Shown: positions 1 through 6,975 of the stretch, one piece after another | How the letters are laid out: the number at the start of each line of letters is the position of its first letter | Position numbering within the stretch: the stretch's first letter is position 1 | IMG/VR virus record: IMGVR_UViG_3300020477_000106 | Location: 1 to 27,820 of that record | Reading direction: 5' to 3' (one strand) | Length of the DNA: 27,820 nucleotides | Source of the DNA: a virus | Translations under genes and position numbers: made by a program | The notes under the pieces: generated by a model | Database searches by the model: none | Told to the model about the DNA's origin: nothing | The model's input: the letters and a program-made list of their open reading frames with translations, nothing else

Positions 1-673
1 TCTTATATTTCAAAGTGTGTTTCATTGATGGCATTGTTGAGAAAAATTCTGACATCTTTGTGAATTGTGGTTGAGTCAAATTGTTTACCCACTCTTCCAA
101 TTCTTTTCTGTCAATATTATTTCTATCAAATACATCATCACCTTTGTAAATACTTTGTATGCATTCTGTTATTAAGTCAAAACTCAATTGTGTAGCACTA
201 ACTTTATTATTAAAAGTTTTAATTGTTGGATATCTCATTATAACTCCATATCCATCCCCAAAATCAACTTCTTTTTTGTGCTTATCATTATAATCAACCT
301 TAATTTCTTCAAGGTTAAGTGATACATCCACGACTTCTTTTTCGTCATCTGGACATTTCACTTTCAAATTCACAACCTCTCCTACTGCTTTGCCTCTTAT
401 TTTTAAAAACAAATATTCAAAATCAAATATCGGTAACTCTCCAACATTAATGTTAGAGTCCAATATACAATTCTGTATAACTTGTTCTACTGCATTTTGT
501 ATTTCTCTATCATCTTCCGATTCTAAAGCAATTAACAATATCTTTTCTTCTCTAACAAGAAACGGTCTATATTTAACCGCTTGTTTAGTAGAAGGCAATT
601 CGCAAGTATAAGTAGGGGTCACGTTTTTTGGTAACTGCATCCTATTTGTCATATTAGTCATTGTTTCGTCCAT
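1..673 (-). CDS. 26: Baseplate hub/assembly protein, gp26-like (3' end cut off by window edge)
   Basis: Read on the minus strand from an ATG at 673 preceded by an excellent Shine-Dalgarno (AAGGAGG, 7-8 nt upstream); the frame stays open to base 1, so at least 224 codons are present and the C-terminus is missing. The product matches my memory of the T4_baseplate family (phage T4 gp26 and its marine relatives): an N-terminal part with LPSTKQAVKYRPFLVREEK, where the polypeptide is folded for hub assembly, and a C-terminal FFSTMPSMKHTLKY stretch at the window edge that normally precedes a short Cys-containing tail. In T4, gp26 is needed for building the central baseplate hub. It is followed downstream of the tail-tube-fold gene, as expected for a structural cluster. 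Family assignment is by recall of sequence pattern, without an alignment. Confidence 0.75.
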   Translation of the reverse strand, partial: MDETMTNMTNRMQLPKNVTPTYTCELPSTKQAVKYRPFLVREEKILLIALESEDDREIQNAVEQVIQNCILDSNINVGELPIFDFEYLFLKIRGKAVGEVVNLKVKCPDDEKEVVDVSLNLEEIKVDYNDKHKKEVDFGDGYGVIMRYPTIKTFNNKVSATQLSFDLITECIQSIYKGDDVFDRNNIDRKELEEWVNNLTQPQFTKMSEFFSTMPSMKHTLKYK

Positions 674-713
674 ATAATTTATCCTCCTTATCAGTATATT
701 ATATAGTCATTGT

Positions 714-1802
714 TTAAAAGAATGGTGGTATCACTTTACCACCAAATATTCTACCCCAAGGAAATCTTACTTTCGCTTGGTTTAATACATCTCTTCCAAT
801 CTTTTTAGCTTGTTCAATAATACCACCAAACTGGCCTCGTTTTTGGTATTCTCCTATTGAAACTTCTCCTGGTCTTAATTTTCCTTGTGGCAATGAATCA
901 ACACCTAGTCCTCCTTCAACATCAGCAGGACCTATTGCTTTTCTGTAAGTAAAAGTAACCGTTAATTTCATTATTTCATTGTTGGTATTATAACTTAACG
1001 GCACAGCAGATATAGCTGTTGGCCACGCTTCAGTTAAATGATTATAATAAGCACCAACCGTTGCAATTGCCATTGCTCTATCATCACCTGTACTTACTTT
1101 TCTTTTTGCAACAACAGGTTTATTGCCAAAAACTTTATCTTTAATCATACCTGTTAACGACCATTTCTTACTTTGAGGTGATTCATAATCTTCCCATTTA
1201 TCATTTTTAACACCTATTAATGGATATAATTGTATCGAACCACAATACTCATCATAAAAATTAGCGTTATGTGTATTAGGGTTAATTGCTAAATTCTGCC
1301 AAGATTCAAATAATGCTTTTTCAGCCATAGTTTGTCCCATATAAAATGTTAAAGTTAAATCTTCAAAGCCAACACCTCTAGCAATTTTTCTTTCTGGTCC
1401 ATATAACATATCTTTTGTTTCATCTGTTATATTTCTTCCAGGTAAAGAAGCACTATCACAAAACCATATCAATCTATCTCTAATTAAATTATTTAAAGTG
1501 CTTGTCATTGCTTGTTGTGTTGTGTATTCTACAAATTCCTGTGATGATTCTACGGCAGTTTGTAATGCCTGTGGAATATTAACTACGGCAATAAATCTAT
1601 TTGGTCTAGCAAGTCCTTCTGCTTGAGATAAAAAGGACCTCATTTTGTTTATTCTAGTATTTTCATTTGGCTGACTATCTTGGTGATAACGCTTAGCTTC
1701 TTTTACTGGATCAAAGCCTCTATCTCTAGGTAGACCTAGTCTTATGTCAAATATTTTCCCTAGTTTCCCTGGTAAAGGTATTCGTTCTCTAATTATTGCC
1801 AT
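714..1802 (-). CDS. Baseplate tail-tube initiator-like protein (gp54/gp48 type)
   Basis: A 362-residue protein. Near residue 66 the ARPNRFIAVVNIP segment has the look of the first beta strand of the tail-tube fold, and near residues 265-290 VPLSYNTNNEIMKLTVTFTYR resembles the matching part of T4 gp54 (PELSYDGDNQITTFDVTFAYR). T4 gp54 and gp48 are paralogues of the tail-tube protein gp19 that cap the baseplate hub and start tube polymerisation. Length (T4 gp54 320 aa, gp48 364 aa) fits either; the motif favours gp54. The N-terminal ~55 residues are basic and have no T4 counterpart that I recognise. The ATG at 1802 overlaps the last base region of the upstream gene, so the two are co-translated. 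Likely a late structural gene. The choice between gp54 and gp48 is uncertain. Confidence 0.6.
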   Translation of the reverse strand: MAIIRERIPLPGKLGKIFDIRLGLPRDRGFDPVKEAKRYHQDSQPNENTRINKMRSFLSQAEGLARPNRFIAVVNIPQALQTAVESSQEFVEYTTQQAMTSTLNNLIRDRLIWFCDSASLPGRNITDETKDMLYGPERKIARGVGFEDLTLTFYMGQTMAEKALFESWQNLAINPNTHNANFYDEYCGSIQLYPLIGVKNDKWEDYESPQSKKWSLTGMIKDKVFGNKPVVAKRKVSTGDDRAMAIATVGAYYNHLTEAWPTAISAVPLSYNTNNEIMKLTVTFTYRKAIGPADVEGGLGVDSLPQGKLRPGEVSIGEYQKRGQFGGIIEQAKKIGRDVLNQAKVRFPWGRIFGGKVIPPFF

Positions 1803-2368
1803 TATATTTTATTCCTACTATCTGACCAAACAACTGCTTCACTTGCTTTTTTGAATCTAGCAACAGGTAACATAATTGCAATTGCGGCCTCGTCTAAATC
1901 TATTCTTAAAAAATCTGACCTCATATGAGACCACAAATATTTTTTAAGAGTGGGTTTAATAATTCTAATTTTTTTAACATCATCATAGTTTATATCAAAA
2001 ATTGTTTTCTTATCAAATTTTCTATCAGTAGCAAATCTACTCATCTTATCTAACATTTCAAATCTTAATAATGGTGGCAAATAGTGAAAGTTCATACCAA
2101 TAAAACCACCTTTGATTGGGTCTAAAGGTAACACTAATGGAAATATATCATAGTAAGGTAATGTGCCTTTTAATTTAGGGTCATAAGCATATAGACTTAA
2201 CTTACCTCTACTAGGTCGTTGTGTCAATTTACCATCTTTCATCAATTGTCTAGCAGTAATATTACTTGCTAACTTACTGACTTGCGCTCTATACCATTGG
2301 GCAGATTTTCGCATATGTCCAGTAGAAGAACCTTCTCTTTGTTTGATAGTATCAAATATACTTGCCAT
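1802..2368 (-). CDS. Conserved T4-like virion-assembly protein (YYDIFPLVLPL / NFHYLPP family)
   Basis: A 188-residue protein starting at the ATG at 2368 (MASIFDT). An in-frame ATG 18 bases further up (2386) exists but lies upstream of the late-promoter octamer, so the 2368 start is preferred. The central block LPYYDIFPLVLPLDP, GFIGMNFHYLPP and KPTLKKYLWSHM, and the C-terminal AAIAIMLPVARFKKA, are characteristic of a protein I recall as conserved among T4-like marine phages beside the head/baseplate genes; I cannot assign a T4 gene number with confidence (gene 2 lies next to gene 4 in T4, which makes a gp2 relation possible but unproven). Driven by a T4-type late promoter whose predicted start point coincides with the ATG. 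Confidence 0.6.
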   Translation of the reverse strand: MASIFDTIKQREGSSTGHMRKSAQWYRAQVSKLASNITARQLMKDGKLTQRPSRGKLSLYAYDPKLKGTLPYYDIFPLVLPLDPIKGGFIGMNFHYLPPLLRFEMLDKMSRFATDRKFDKKTIFDINYDDVKKIRIIKPTLKKYLWSHMRSDFLRIDLDEAAIAIMLPVARFKKASEAVVWSDSRNKI

Positions 2369-2373
2369 ATCTA

Positions 2374-2381
2374 TATTTATA
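2374..2381 (-). promoter_or_regulatory. T4-type late promoter, minus strand (TATAAATA)
   Basis: Exact T4 late promoter octamer TATAAATA on the minus strand. In T4 the octamer ends five bases before the transcription start; here the sixth base is the A of the ATG at 2368, so the mRNA would have no leader. It is back-to-back with the plus-strand octamer at 2385. Confidence 0.65.
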
Positions 2382-2384
2382 TGC

Positions 2385-2392
2385 AATAAATA
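2385..2392 (+). promoter_or_regulatory. T4-type late promoter, plus strand (AATAAATA)
   Basis: One mismatch from the T4 late octamer (AATAAATA). With the standard spacing the transcript would begin at 2398, itself the A of an ATG in frame with gene 4, 12 codons before the start that best fits the family. This is the only plausible promoter for the single plus-strand gene. Confidence 0.55.
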
Positions 2393-2433
2393 ATAGTATG
2401 AGAAAGATTGGGAGATTAGTTAACTTGGATAAG

Positions 2434-2868
2434 ATGGCATATAAAGGTATTTTTACACCTAAAAACCCAGGAAAATACAAAGGCGACCCTAGTAATATTA
2501 TTTATCGTTCTTCCTGGGAGAGAAGGTTTATGGCCTATTGTGATAAAACACCACAAGTGTTAGAGTGGGGTAGTGAAGAAATATGGATAAAATATCGTTC
2601 AATTGACAATAAAATACATAGATACTTCCCAGACTTTTATATGAAAGTAAAACAACCTGATAATACAATAAGAAAGTTCATTGTTGAAATCAAACCATCA
2701 TATCAAACAAAACCACCTAAAAAGAAATTACGCAAGACTAGGCAATACATCAAAGCAATTATGGGGTATAAGAAAAATCAGGCCAAATGGGCATACGCAA
2801 AAGAATGGTGCCAAAGAAATGATATGAATTTTATTATACTCACCGAACATCATCTAAAAACATTTTAG
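2434..2868 (+). CDS. 4: Head completion nuclease gp4
   Basis: The only plus-strand gene. From the ATG at 2434 it encodes 144 residues (T4 gp4: 150). It carries the hallmark block of the gp4 family, KYKGDPSNIIYRSSWERRFM (residues ~13-32), then VLEWGSEEIWIKYRS and a nuclease-like core HRYFPDFYM ... FIVEIKPSYQT, where the D of PDF and the E-x-K of VEIK look like PD-(D/E)XK-type metal ligands. T4 gp4 acts in the last steps of head maturation before tail joining and is proposed to trim packaged DNA ends. The family N-terminus begins about ten residues before the KYKGDP motif, which is why 2434 is chosen over the in-frame ATG at 2398; the latter would add 12 residues. Convergent with gp32 over a bidirectional terminator. 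Confidence 0.9.
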   Translation: MAYKGIFTPKNPGKYKGDPSNIIYRSSWERRFMAYCDKTPQVLEWGSEEIWIKYRSIDNKIHRYFPDFYMKVKQPDNTIRKFIVEIKPSYQTKPPKKKLRKTRQYIKAIMGYKKNQAKWAYAKEWCQRNDMNFIILTEHHLKTF

Positions 2869-2871
2869 GCT

Positions 2872-2905
2872 AAAAAAAAGGCACCCGATTACTCGGGTAC
2901 CTTTT
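2872..2905. terminator. Bidirectional rho-independent terminator between gp4 and gp32
   Basis: A stem GGCACCCGA/TCGGGTACC (2880-2901, one C-A mismatch, TTAC loop) is flanked by eight A's on the left and four T's plus more A/T on the right, so it can end transcription from both the plus-strand gene 4 and the minus-strand gp32 operon. Confidence 0.85.
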
Positions 2906-2927
2906 AAAGTAAAGTGTGAGAGATAGA

Positions 2928-3857
2928 TTACGAATCGTCCTCAGCTAATTTGCTAAAGTATGATATAGAATCACCGTCACCAGATTCGCTTTCTACTTTA
3001 TCTTTTGTCACCGTCCAACCACTTTTAGTAGCTGTACCGTTTACCTTTGGTGCGGTCTCATTGACTTTTGGTAAGTCAATATTGGCAACGGACTCGGTGT
3101 TTCTTTGTCCTGTAAGTGTCTTATTCAGTTTCTCTTTGAGTTCATCATAAGATTTAAAATTACTAGGATCAATGAAAGGTTTAAGAGCGTATTGAGATTT
3201 CCATACTTTGTCAATCTCAGCATCGGTAGATTTAATCTTACCAACTGGCTCAAATTCTGATTTGTCGTAGTTCCAAAAACCATCAACTTTACGAATCTTT
3301 AATTTAAAGTTAGCGCCTTCCCAAAAATCAAATGGGTTACACGCCTTCTCATCTTCAAACTGCGGATTCATCTTTTCAGTTATCTTATCAAATATCTTTT
3401 TACCAAATTTGTATAAGAAAACTTTACCTTCGTGTTCTGGATGTTTTGGATCAGAAACAACTAAAATATTTGAATAATATTGTAGTTTTCTTTTTCTCTT
3501 ACGAGCAATATCCTTATCAGACTCTATACCAGTATTCCACAATCTAGTGTTTTCTTCCGATACAGGATCTTTTTTGTTTAAAGTCGTCAAAGAATTTTCA
3601 ATATACCATTGACCACCTGGTCCTTGAAATGCGTGATTCCAAACTCTTACCCAAGGCATATCTTCGCCTTCTATTGCTGGTAAAAATCTCAATACTGCAT
3701 AACCATTTCCAGATTTATCTAATTCTGGTTTCCAGAATCTGTCATCTTGGTAATTACTTTTCTTTGATGGATCTTTATCTATAGATTTCTCTAACTTTTT
3801 TGTCAGAGCGTCAAAATTAGATTTTGACCTTTTTAATTGTTCAAGTGCTGTACTCAT
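2928..3857 (-). CDS. 32: Single-stranded DNA-binding protein gp32
   Basis: A 309-residue protein with the gp32 architecture: a basic N-terminal self-association segment (LEQLKRSKSNFDALTKKL), an OB-fold core with RFWKPELDKSGNGYAVLRFLP, YYSNILVVSDP, GKVFLYKFGKKIFDKI and FWEGANFKLKIRKVDGFWNYDKSEF, and a short acidic C-terminal tail ending LAEDDS that in T4 contacts partner proteins such as gp59, gp61 and polymerase. It coats single-stranded DNA in replication, recombination and repair. The zinc ligands of T4 gp32 are absent: the region that in T4 has CxxC reads KDPVSEENTRLWNTG, a replacement I recall in marine T4-like phages. Strong SD (AGGAGG) before the ATG at 3857. Upstream lie a late octamer (3935) and a perfect sigma-70 promoter (4077), consistent with early plus late expression. 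Confidence 0.95.
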   Translation of the reverse strand: MSTALEQLKRSKSNFDALTKKLEKSIDKDPSKKSNYQDDRFWKPELDKSGNGYAVLRFLPAIEGEDMPWVRVWNHAFQGPGGQWYIENSLTTLNKKDPVSEENTRLWNTGIESDKDIARKRKRKLQYYSNILVVSDPKHPEHEGKVFLYKFGKKIFDKITEKMNPQFEDEKACNPFDFWEGANFKLKIRKVDGFWNYDKSEFEPVGKIKSTDAEIDKVWKSQYALKPFIDPSNFKSYDELKEKLNKTLTGQRNTESVANIDLPKVNETAPKVNGTATKSGWTVTKDKVESESGDGDSISYFSKLAEDDS

Positions 3858-3933
3858 AACTTATATATCCTCCTATGTGTATATTTTTGTTTAAGTATTA
3901 TTTCTTTCGTATCATTATATAAAATTCACTTGA

Positions 3934-4068
3934 TTATTTATAAGATTTCTTCCATCTACGATAACCTTCTACCCAAGGTTTTCTACATTCCACAGGTAAT
4001 TTTCGTTCACGGAGAAAGTGTCTAAATTGCGACAACTTATCTATTAAATAATCTAGTATTGTAATCAT
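3934..4068 (-). CDS. Small basic protein, 44 aa, unknown function
   Basis: An ATG at 4068 opens a 44-codon frame ending in TAA at 3934, with product MITILDYLIDKLSQFRHFLR followed by a basic half rich in K, R and W (VECRKPWVEGYRRWKKSYK). It begins 15 nt after the stop of the upstream gene and about 2 nt after the predicted start of the sigma-70 promoter at 4077, so translation would be leaderless or nearly so. Its composition resembles other tiny basic phage proteins such as the 46-residue one at 25531. The gene ends inside the late octamer upstream of gp32. No recognised family. Confidence 0.55.
   Translation of the reverse strand: MITILDYLIDKLSQFRHFLRERKLPVECRKPWVEGYRRWKKSYK
3935..3942 (-). 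promoter_or_regulatory. T4-type late promoter upstream of gp32 (TATAAATA)
   Basis: Exact late octamer on the minus strand, about 78 nt upstream of the gp32 ATG; it overlaps the last two codons and stop of the 44-aa gene. In T4, gene 32 also has several promoters of different classes. Confidence 0.5.
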
Positions 4069-4076
4069 TATGTACC

Positions 4077-4105
4077 ATTATATCAGGAAATACCCAACTT
4101 GTCAA
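4077..4105 (-). promoter_or_regulatory. Sigma-70 promoter (TTGACA-17-TATAAT) for the gp32 transcript
   Basis: Minus-strand -35 TTGACA at 4100-4105 and -10 TATAAT at 4077-4082, 17-nt spacer: a perfect consensus match. It lies in the last codons of the gene that ends at 4083 and points toward the 44-aa gene and gp32. Confidence 0.8.
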
Positions 4106-4922
4106 GCACCTGTCTATGTGTCATATATTCAATATTGCTCAACTTACTCCATTCGGGTAAAGGTCGGTTAGTCTTTGTATCTGCCCCATCCAGGTTGACC
4201 TTATAAAACTTGACATCTGGAGTCCATCCCATAAGAGTTCTCCATTGGTCTACCCAATTAACTGCTGGGGTAGGTGGGGTGTTTTTCGCTGTATAATTCT
4301 GTGTACTGGCATATATGTTATTAATCTTATCTGTATCACTATATAAATCGTGGCCTATCATATAGACCTCATCTGGATGCTCTCTTTTACAAGCAATAAA
4401 ACCACTTGTTGCTCCACACGCCCAACCGTGGTCTTTACCATCTGCAATATCTCTAAAATCAAATGACATATCGCCTTCTTTAATCCAGGACAAATATAAT
4501 TGTGATTTATTAATTTGTTGTCTATCAATCTGATTATTCTTTTTGATGATACCAACTAGACCTTTTAAATTGGTGCCGTGCATAACAAATTCAGTAGAAT
4601 CATCTTGGTTATTAGATTTAATTAAATCATATTTTTTTATATCTTCAACTTCTTGTTTTGAAGCCATACCTTCAACCATCATAGAATACATATGAACAGG
4701 TACTTTAGTCCAATTTCTAAAATAACAAGGTTTCTTTAAAGCATAACCACTATGATATATTTCGTGGCATATACCGTGGTCAACTCCTGTCAATACATCT
4801 ATTAAATCTGGATAGTCCCTATAAATGGCATTGCAACCATATATCTTGCCGTGACCTTTTAACTTCTCAATAGGAAATTGTAATCTACTTTGGCCATTAC
4901 CTATTAAAAAAATTCTATTCAT
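4083..4922 (-). CDS. Putative glycosyltransferase/nucleotide-sugar enzyme with Rossmann N-terminus
   Basis: A 279-residue protein. Its start, MNRIFLIGNGQSRLQFPIEKL followed by KIYGCNAIYRDYP, has the pattern of the Rossmann-like N-terminus of the sialyltransferase/DUF115 (motility accessory factor) group: hydrophobic strand, GNGxS turn, then strand ending in GCNAI. Further blocks are VLTGVDHGICHEIY, HGWACGATSGFIACKREHPDEVYMIGHDLY and MGWTPDVKFYKVN. The DEVYMIGHDLYS segment is typical of proteins that report on a nucleotide-sugar-dependent step. A role in modifying a host or virion surface glycan fits the family but is inference. The gene sits between endonuclease VII-like and gp32 genes, and its last codons hold the gp32 promoter. 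The ATG overlaps the 32-aa gene upstream by 8 nt. Confidence 0.5.
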   Translation of the reverse strand: MNRIFLIGNGQSRLQFPIEKLKGHGKIYGCNAIYRDYPDLIDVLTGVDHGICHEIYHSGYALKKPCYFRNWTKVPVHMYSMMVEGMASKQEVEDIKKYDLIKSNNQDDSTEFVMHGTNLKGLVGIIKKNNQIDRQQINKSQLYLSWIKEGDMSFDFRDIADGKDHGWACGATSGFIACKREHPDEVYMIGHDLYSDTDKINNIYASTQNYTAKNTPPTPAVNWVDQWRTLMGWTPDVKFYKVNLDGADTKTNRPLPEWSKLSNIEYMTHRQVLDKLGIS

Positions 4923-5013
4923 CCCACGCCTCTGGACATATTCGTTTCATTGCTTCTATAATTTCTTTTATAGTCCAAGTGCCATTAATCTTTTTTTCTA
5001 ATTCTTTATCCAT
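4915..5013 (-). CDS. Tiny protein, 32 aa, translationally coupled
   Basis: ATG at 5013 lies in the last codons of the endonuclease VII-like gene (8-nt overlap) and its TAG at 4915 lies 8 nt inside the next gene. The product, MDKELEKKINGTWTIKEIIE then AMKRICPEAWDE, is predicted helical and charged. The exact fit between two genes with the same 8-nt overlap on both sides is the main evidence that it is translated. No family recognised. Confidence 0.6.
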   Translation of the reverse strand: MDKELEKKINGTWTIKEIIEAMKRICPEAWDE

Positions 5014-5461
5014 CTTGTTCCGACTCAATTAAATACTGCAATCTTAATTTTACTGAATCAGCAGTATCACCTAGTAAACCAAAACCTGTATTACAAGGAT
5101 TACAAATCCAACCTCTAAACTCAACCGTCTTATGATTGTGGTCAAACATCCATTGATAAGTTCCATTTACATCTACTGGTATATCACTTTGGGTAGCATA
5201 CACAGGTCTTTTACAAGCCTTACATAATTCTCCAAAAGCAGGTTTAGGGTGTTGAGGTATTGTTTCTCTTTTTAATTTGTTTGTTTCTACAGCCAATTTA
5301 TTTCTACATTCTCTACAAGAGCCATTAACTCTTTTTCTATCACCTAGACCTCCATTAGGTCGGCGACTTTCATACCAATGAAAATGGATACTATCTTTTT
5401 CTTGCTTACAAGTAGAGCATTTATATTTACCTTCAGGTATGCCTTCTAGGTTTCTACTCAT
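5006..5461 (-). CDS. Endonuclease VII-like Holliday junction resolvase (gp49 family)
   Basis: From the ATG at 5461 it encodes 151 residues. The C-terminal half has the recombination endonuclease VII signature: CKAC (~residue 81), then FDHNHKT, FRGWICNPCNTGFGLLGD. The two CxxC pairs form the structural zinc site and the DHNH segment plus the following Asn belong to the beta-beta-alpha-metal (HNH-like) active site that cuts branched DNA. T4 gp49 resolves junctions before packaging. The N-terminal ~70 residues carry a second putative zinc site (CSTC near residue 15 and CREC near residue 50) with an intervening basic stretch, as in HNH-type homing enzymes of phages. T4 gp49's C-terminal dimer domain is not visible, so this could also be a free-standing endonuclease VII-type HNH nuclease. 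A GTG one codon earlier is an alternative start. Confidence 0.75.
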   Translation of the reverse strand: MSRNLEGIPEGKYKCSTCKQEKDSIHFHWYESRRPNGGLGDRKRVNGSCRECRNKLAVETNKLKRETIPQHPKPAFGELCKACKRPVYATQSDIPVDVNGTYQWMFDHNHKTVEFRGWICNPCNTGFGLLGDTADSVKLRLQYLIESEQDG

Positions 5462-5744
5462 CACCGCTCTTTCTAGTAATTAAATTTTTAGGTTTATCTA
5501 TTGGCATACCACACCTATCAAACCATCTGTTATCTGCTGTACAATGAACCATACCAAGTGTGCCATCTTTTAACTTAATTGACCTCTTATCAATTCTACC
5601 TTTATATGTTGTTCCATCTTTTTGTATTAACCTCTGGTCAGATTTATGCAACCCACCATATATTCTATCAATATATACAAATTGAGTTTCGCTTGAATAT
5701 AATCTATTTGTTTCTGGTATAACTATTTTATCAAACTTACTCAC
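5454..5744 (-). CDS. Conserved hypothetical, 96 aa
   Basis: Starts with GTG at 5744, overlapping the upstream stop (GTGA), and ends 8 nt inside the endonuclease gene. The product begins MSKFDKIVIPETNRLYSSET and contains VYIDRIYGGLHKSDQRLIQKDGTTYKGR and HCTADNRWFDRCGMPID; it is mixed in charge, without membrane segment or known motif. Two Cys and a His near the end (HC...RC) are too few for a convincing zinc site. Its place between gp59 and endonuclease VII suggests a DNA-related job, but nothing in the protein itself proves this. Confidence 0.7.
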   Translation of the reverse strand: MSKFDKIVIPETNRLYSSETQFVYIDRIYGGLHKSDQRLIQKDGTTYKGRIDKRSIKLKDGTLGMVHCTADNRWFDRCGMPIDKPKNLITRKSGDE

Positions 5745-6343
5745 ACAAATATTTCCTTCATTATAAACTTACATTTTGTTGTATTGTATTTAACGAAGGG
5801 TGAATATTTTTTTAACCTAAAAGAAACCTCGGGCCAAACCACTTTCTCAGCAATTTTTTTATCCCAATTCGGGATAAACGATAATATTTTATTAAAGGTG
5901 ACCATTGTTTCTGTCCCAAGTCGTTTTGAAAGATATAAGCGTAGCAACTTTGGATGTTGTCCATTATGAACATTGAACCAATCATCAAAACGGCCGCCAA
6001 TCCTAGCAATGTCATTATTAATAGTAGAGCAATCTGCTCTAAAATTGTATGCAAAGCTTTCATTATATTTTTGCCACTTTCTATATACAGACTCACCATC
6101 TTCTCTTATTAACTCCCCAATCCATCTTTTTGGTTTATTTGAAAAATTTGCAACATAAAAATTTAATAACTCCTCATCTTTAAATCTTGTTGATAACCTA
6201 TGAAAGAAATACTTATCATTCCTTTTAGTAAAACTATCTAGTGAACAATTAACTTTACCATTGTGTTTAATGAAATCATAATCTTCCGTAGAGAAGTGTA
6301 ACTTAATTGCCAAATATAATTTATATGCTTCATATCCATTCAT
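5741..6343 (-). CDS. 59: DNA helicase loader gp59
   Basis: Reading from the ATG at 6343, which overlaps the ThyX stop as TAATG, gives 200 residues (T4 gp59: 217). The N-terminal half matches T4 gp59 in pattern: GYEAYKLYLAIKLHF, then YDFIKHNGKVN, FTKRNDKYFFHRLS and KRWIGEL, against VYKLYLMIKQHM, YDVIKYNW, YQKRRDKYFFQKLS and DAWIGDI in T4. gp59 loads the gp41 replicative helicase onto gp32-coated forked DNA and inhibits polymerase until the primosome is assembled. The C-terminal half is helical and less conserved, as in the family. The neighbourhood (gp33, gp59, gp32 in close proximity) repeats the T4 order. A TTG 24 nt upstream extends the frame but lacks support. Confidence 0.85.
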   Translation of the reverse strand: MNGYEAYKLYLAIKLHFSTEDYDFIKHNGKVNCSLDSFTKRNDKYFFHRLSTRFKDEELLNFYVANFSNKPKRWIGELIREDGESVYRKWQKYNESFAYNFRADCSTINNDIARIGGRFDDWFNVHNGQHPKLLRLYLSKRLGTETMVTFNKILSFIPNWDKKIAEKVVWPEVSFRLKKYSPFVKYNTTKCKFIMKEIFV

Positions 6344-6975
6344 TATCTTGGTCTTAATGCGTTCCAACTGATAGGAAAATGAAATAAACTATAACTATCT
6401 ATAAACTCCGCAACCTCTCTTGTTTCTTTTTGTACATCTGGTTTACATCTTAAATCACATACTCTAGCAAACGCATATAAAGTACCTGACCATATCCATT
6501 CTGTCATCATTGATTGTGGTAATACTGCTCTTGCTTGTTCAGGTGCTACACCTTCACTTAACAATTGATTATATAAAATTTTAAGACCATCCATCATTTC
6601 ACTATAAGTTACTTCAGCAAGTTCACTTAACTTTATTGTTCCAGACGAACCTTGTTTTGAATTAACAGGTTTACCTCTCCATTCATCTATCTTATATAGT
6701 TCGGGCTCATATGATACATAACGCCTACTTACTTCGTTCCAACTTAATCCTACTTGATGTTTAACTAATTGTCTTGCAACAAATACTGGTGCTTTAATTC
6801 TAAATGATATTGAGGCGTGAGCAAAAGGTGACCAATGACCGTGTTTAGCAAGATAACCTATAAGTTTTGTATCTTTATCTTCAAATTCATTTTTAACTTT
6901 AGCATATGATACTCTAGCAGCATTTACTACTGATAAATCACTACCCATTTTATCTATCATTTCAACTTTTATCAT
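6343..6975 (-). CDS. thyX: Flavin-dependent thymidylate synthase ThyX
   Basis: A 210-residue protein of the ThyX fold. N-terminal AARVSYAK, then YLAKHGHWSPFAHASISFRIKAPVFVARQLVKHQ and the signature region SWNEVSRRYV (residues ~78-88). The C-terminal EWIWSGTLYAFARVCDLRC ... VQKETREVAEF carries the dUMP/FAD-binding part. ThyX makes dTMP from dUMP with methylene-tetrahydrofolate, FAD and NADPH, supplying thymidine for an AT-rich phage genome. The usual RHRxxSxNxxSxR reads KHQVGLSWNEVSRR: the two basic residues of RHR are changed to K and Q, and one residue is inserted. ATG overlaps the gp33-like stop as ATGA; the gene is coupled to gp59 downstream. Confidence 0.93.
   Translation of the reverse strand: MIKVEMIDKMGSDLSVVNAARVSYAKVKNEFEDKDTKLIGYLAKHGHWSPFAHASISFRIKAPVFVARQLVKHQVGLSWNEVSRRYVSYEPELYKIDEWRGKPVNSKQGSSGTIKLSELAEVTYSEMMDGLKILYNQLLSEGVAPEQARAVLPQSMMTEWIWSGTLYAFARVCDLRCKPDVQKETREVAEFIDSYSLFHFPISWNALRPR

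Noticed and set aside
390-611. Plus-strand frame of 73 codons
   Set aside because: It lies antisense to the gp26-like gene, which has a strong Shine-Dalgarno and family motifs; no Shine-Dalgarno or motif supports the plus frame.
2226-2254. TTGACA on the minus strand inside the 1802-2368 gene
   Set aside because: No acceptable -10 at 16-18 nt (TAAGTT), and it lies within coding sequence.
3837-4025. Plus-strand frame of 62 codons opposite the gp32 leader
   Set aside because: It overlaps the gp32 start and the 44-aa minus-strand gene and has no ribosome site; hydrophobic composition comes from AT-rich antisense sequence.
4358-4555. Second minus-strand frame inside the 4083-4922 gene
   Set aside because: Out-of-frame shadow within a longer gene with a recognisable N-terminal motif; no Shine-Dalgarno.
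5812-6099. Minus-strand frame of 95 codons within gp59
   Set aside because: Entirely inside gp59 in another frame; gp59 has clear family motifs.
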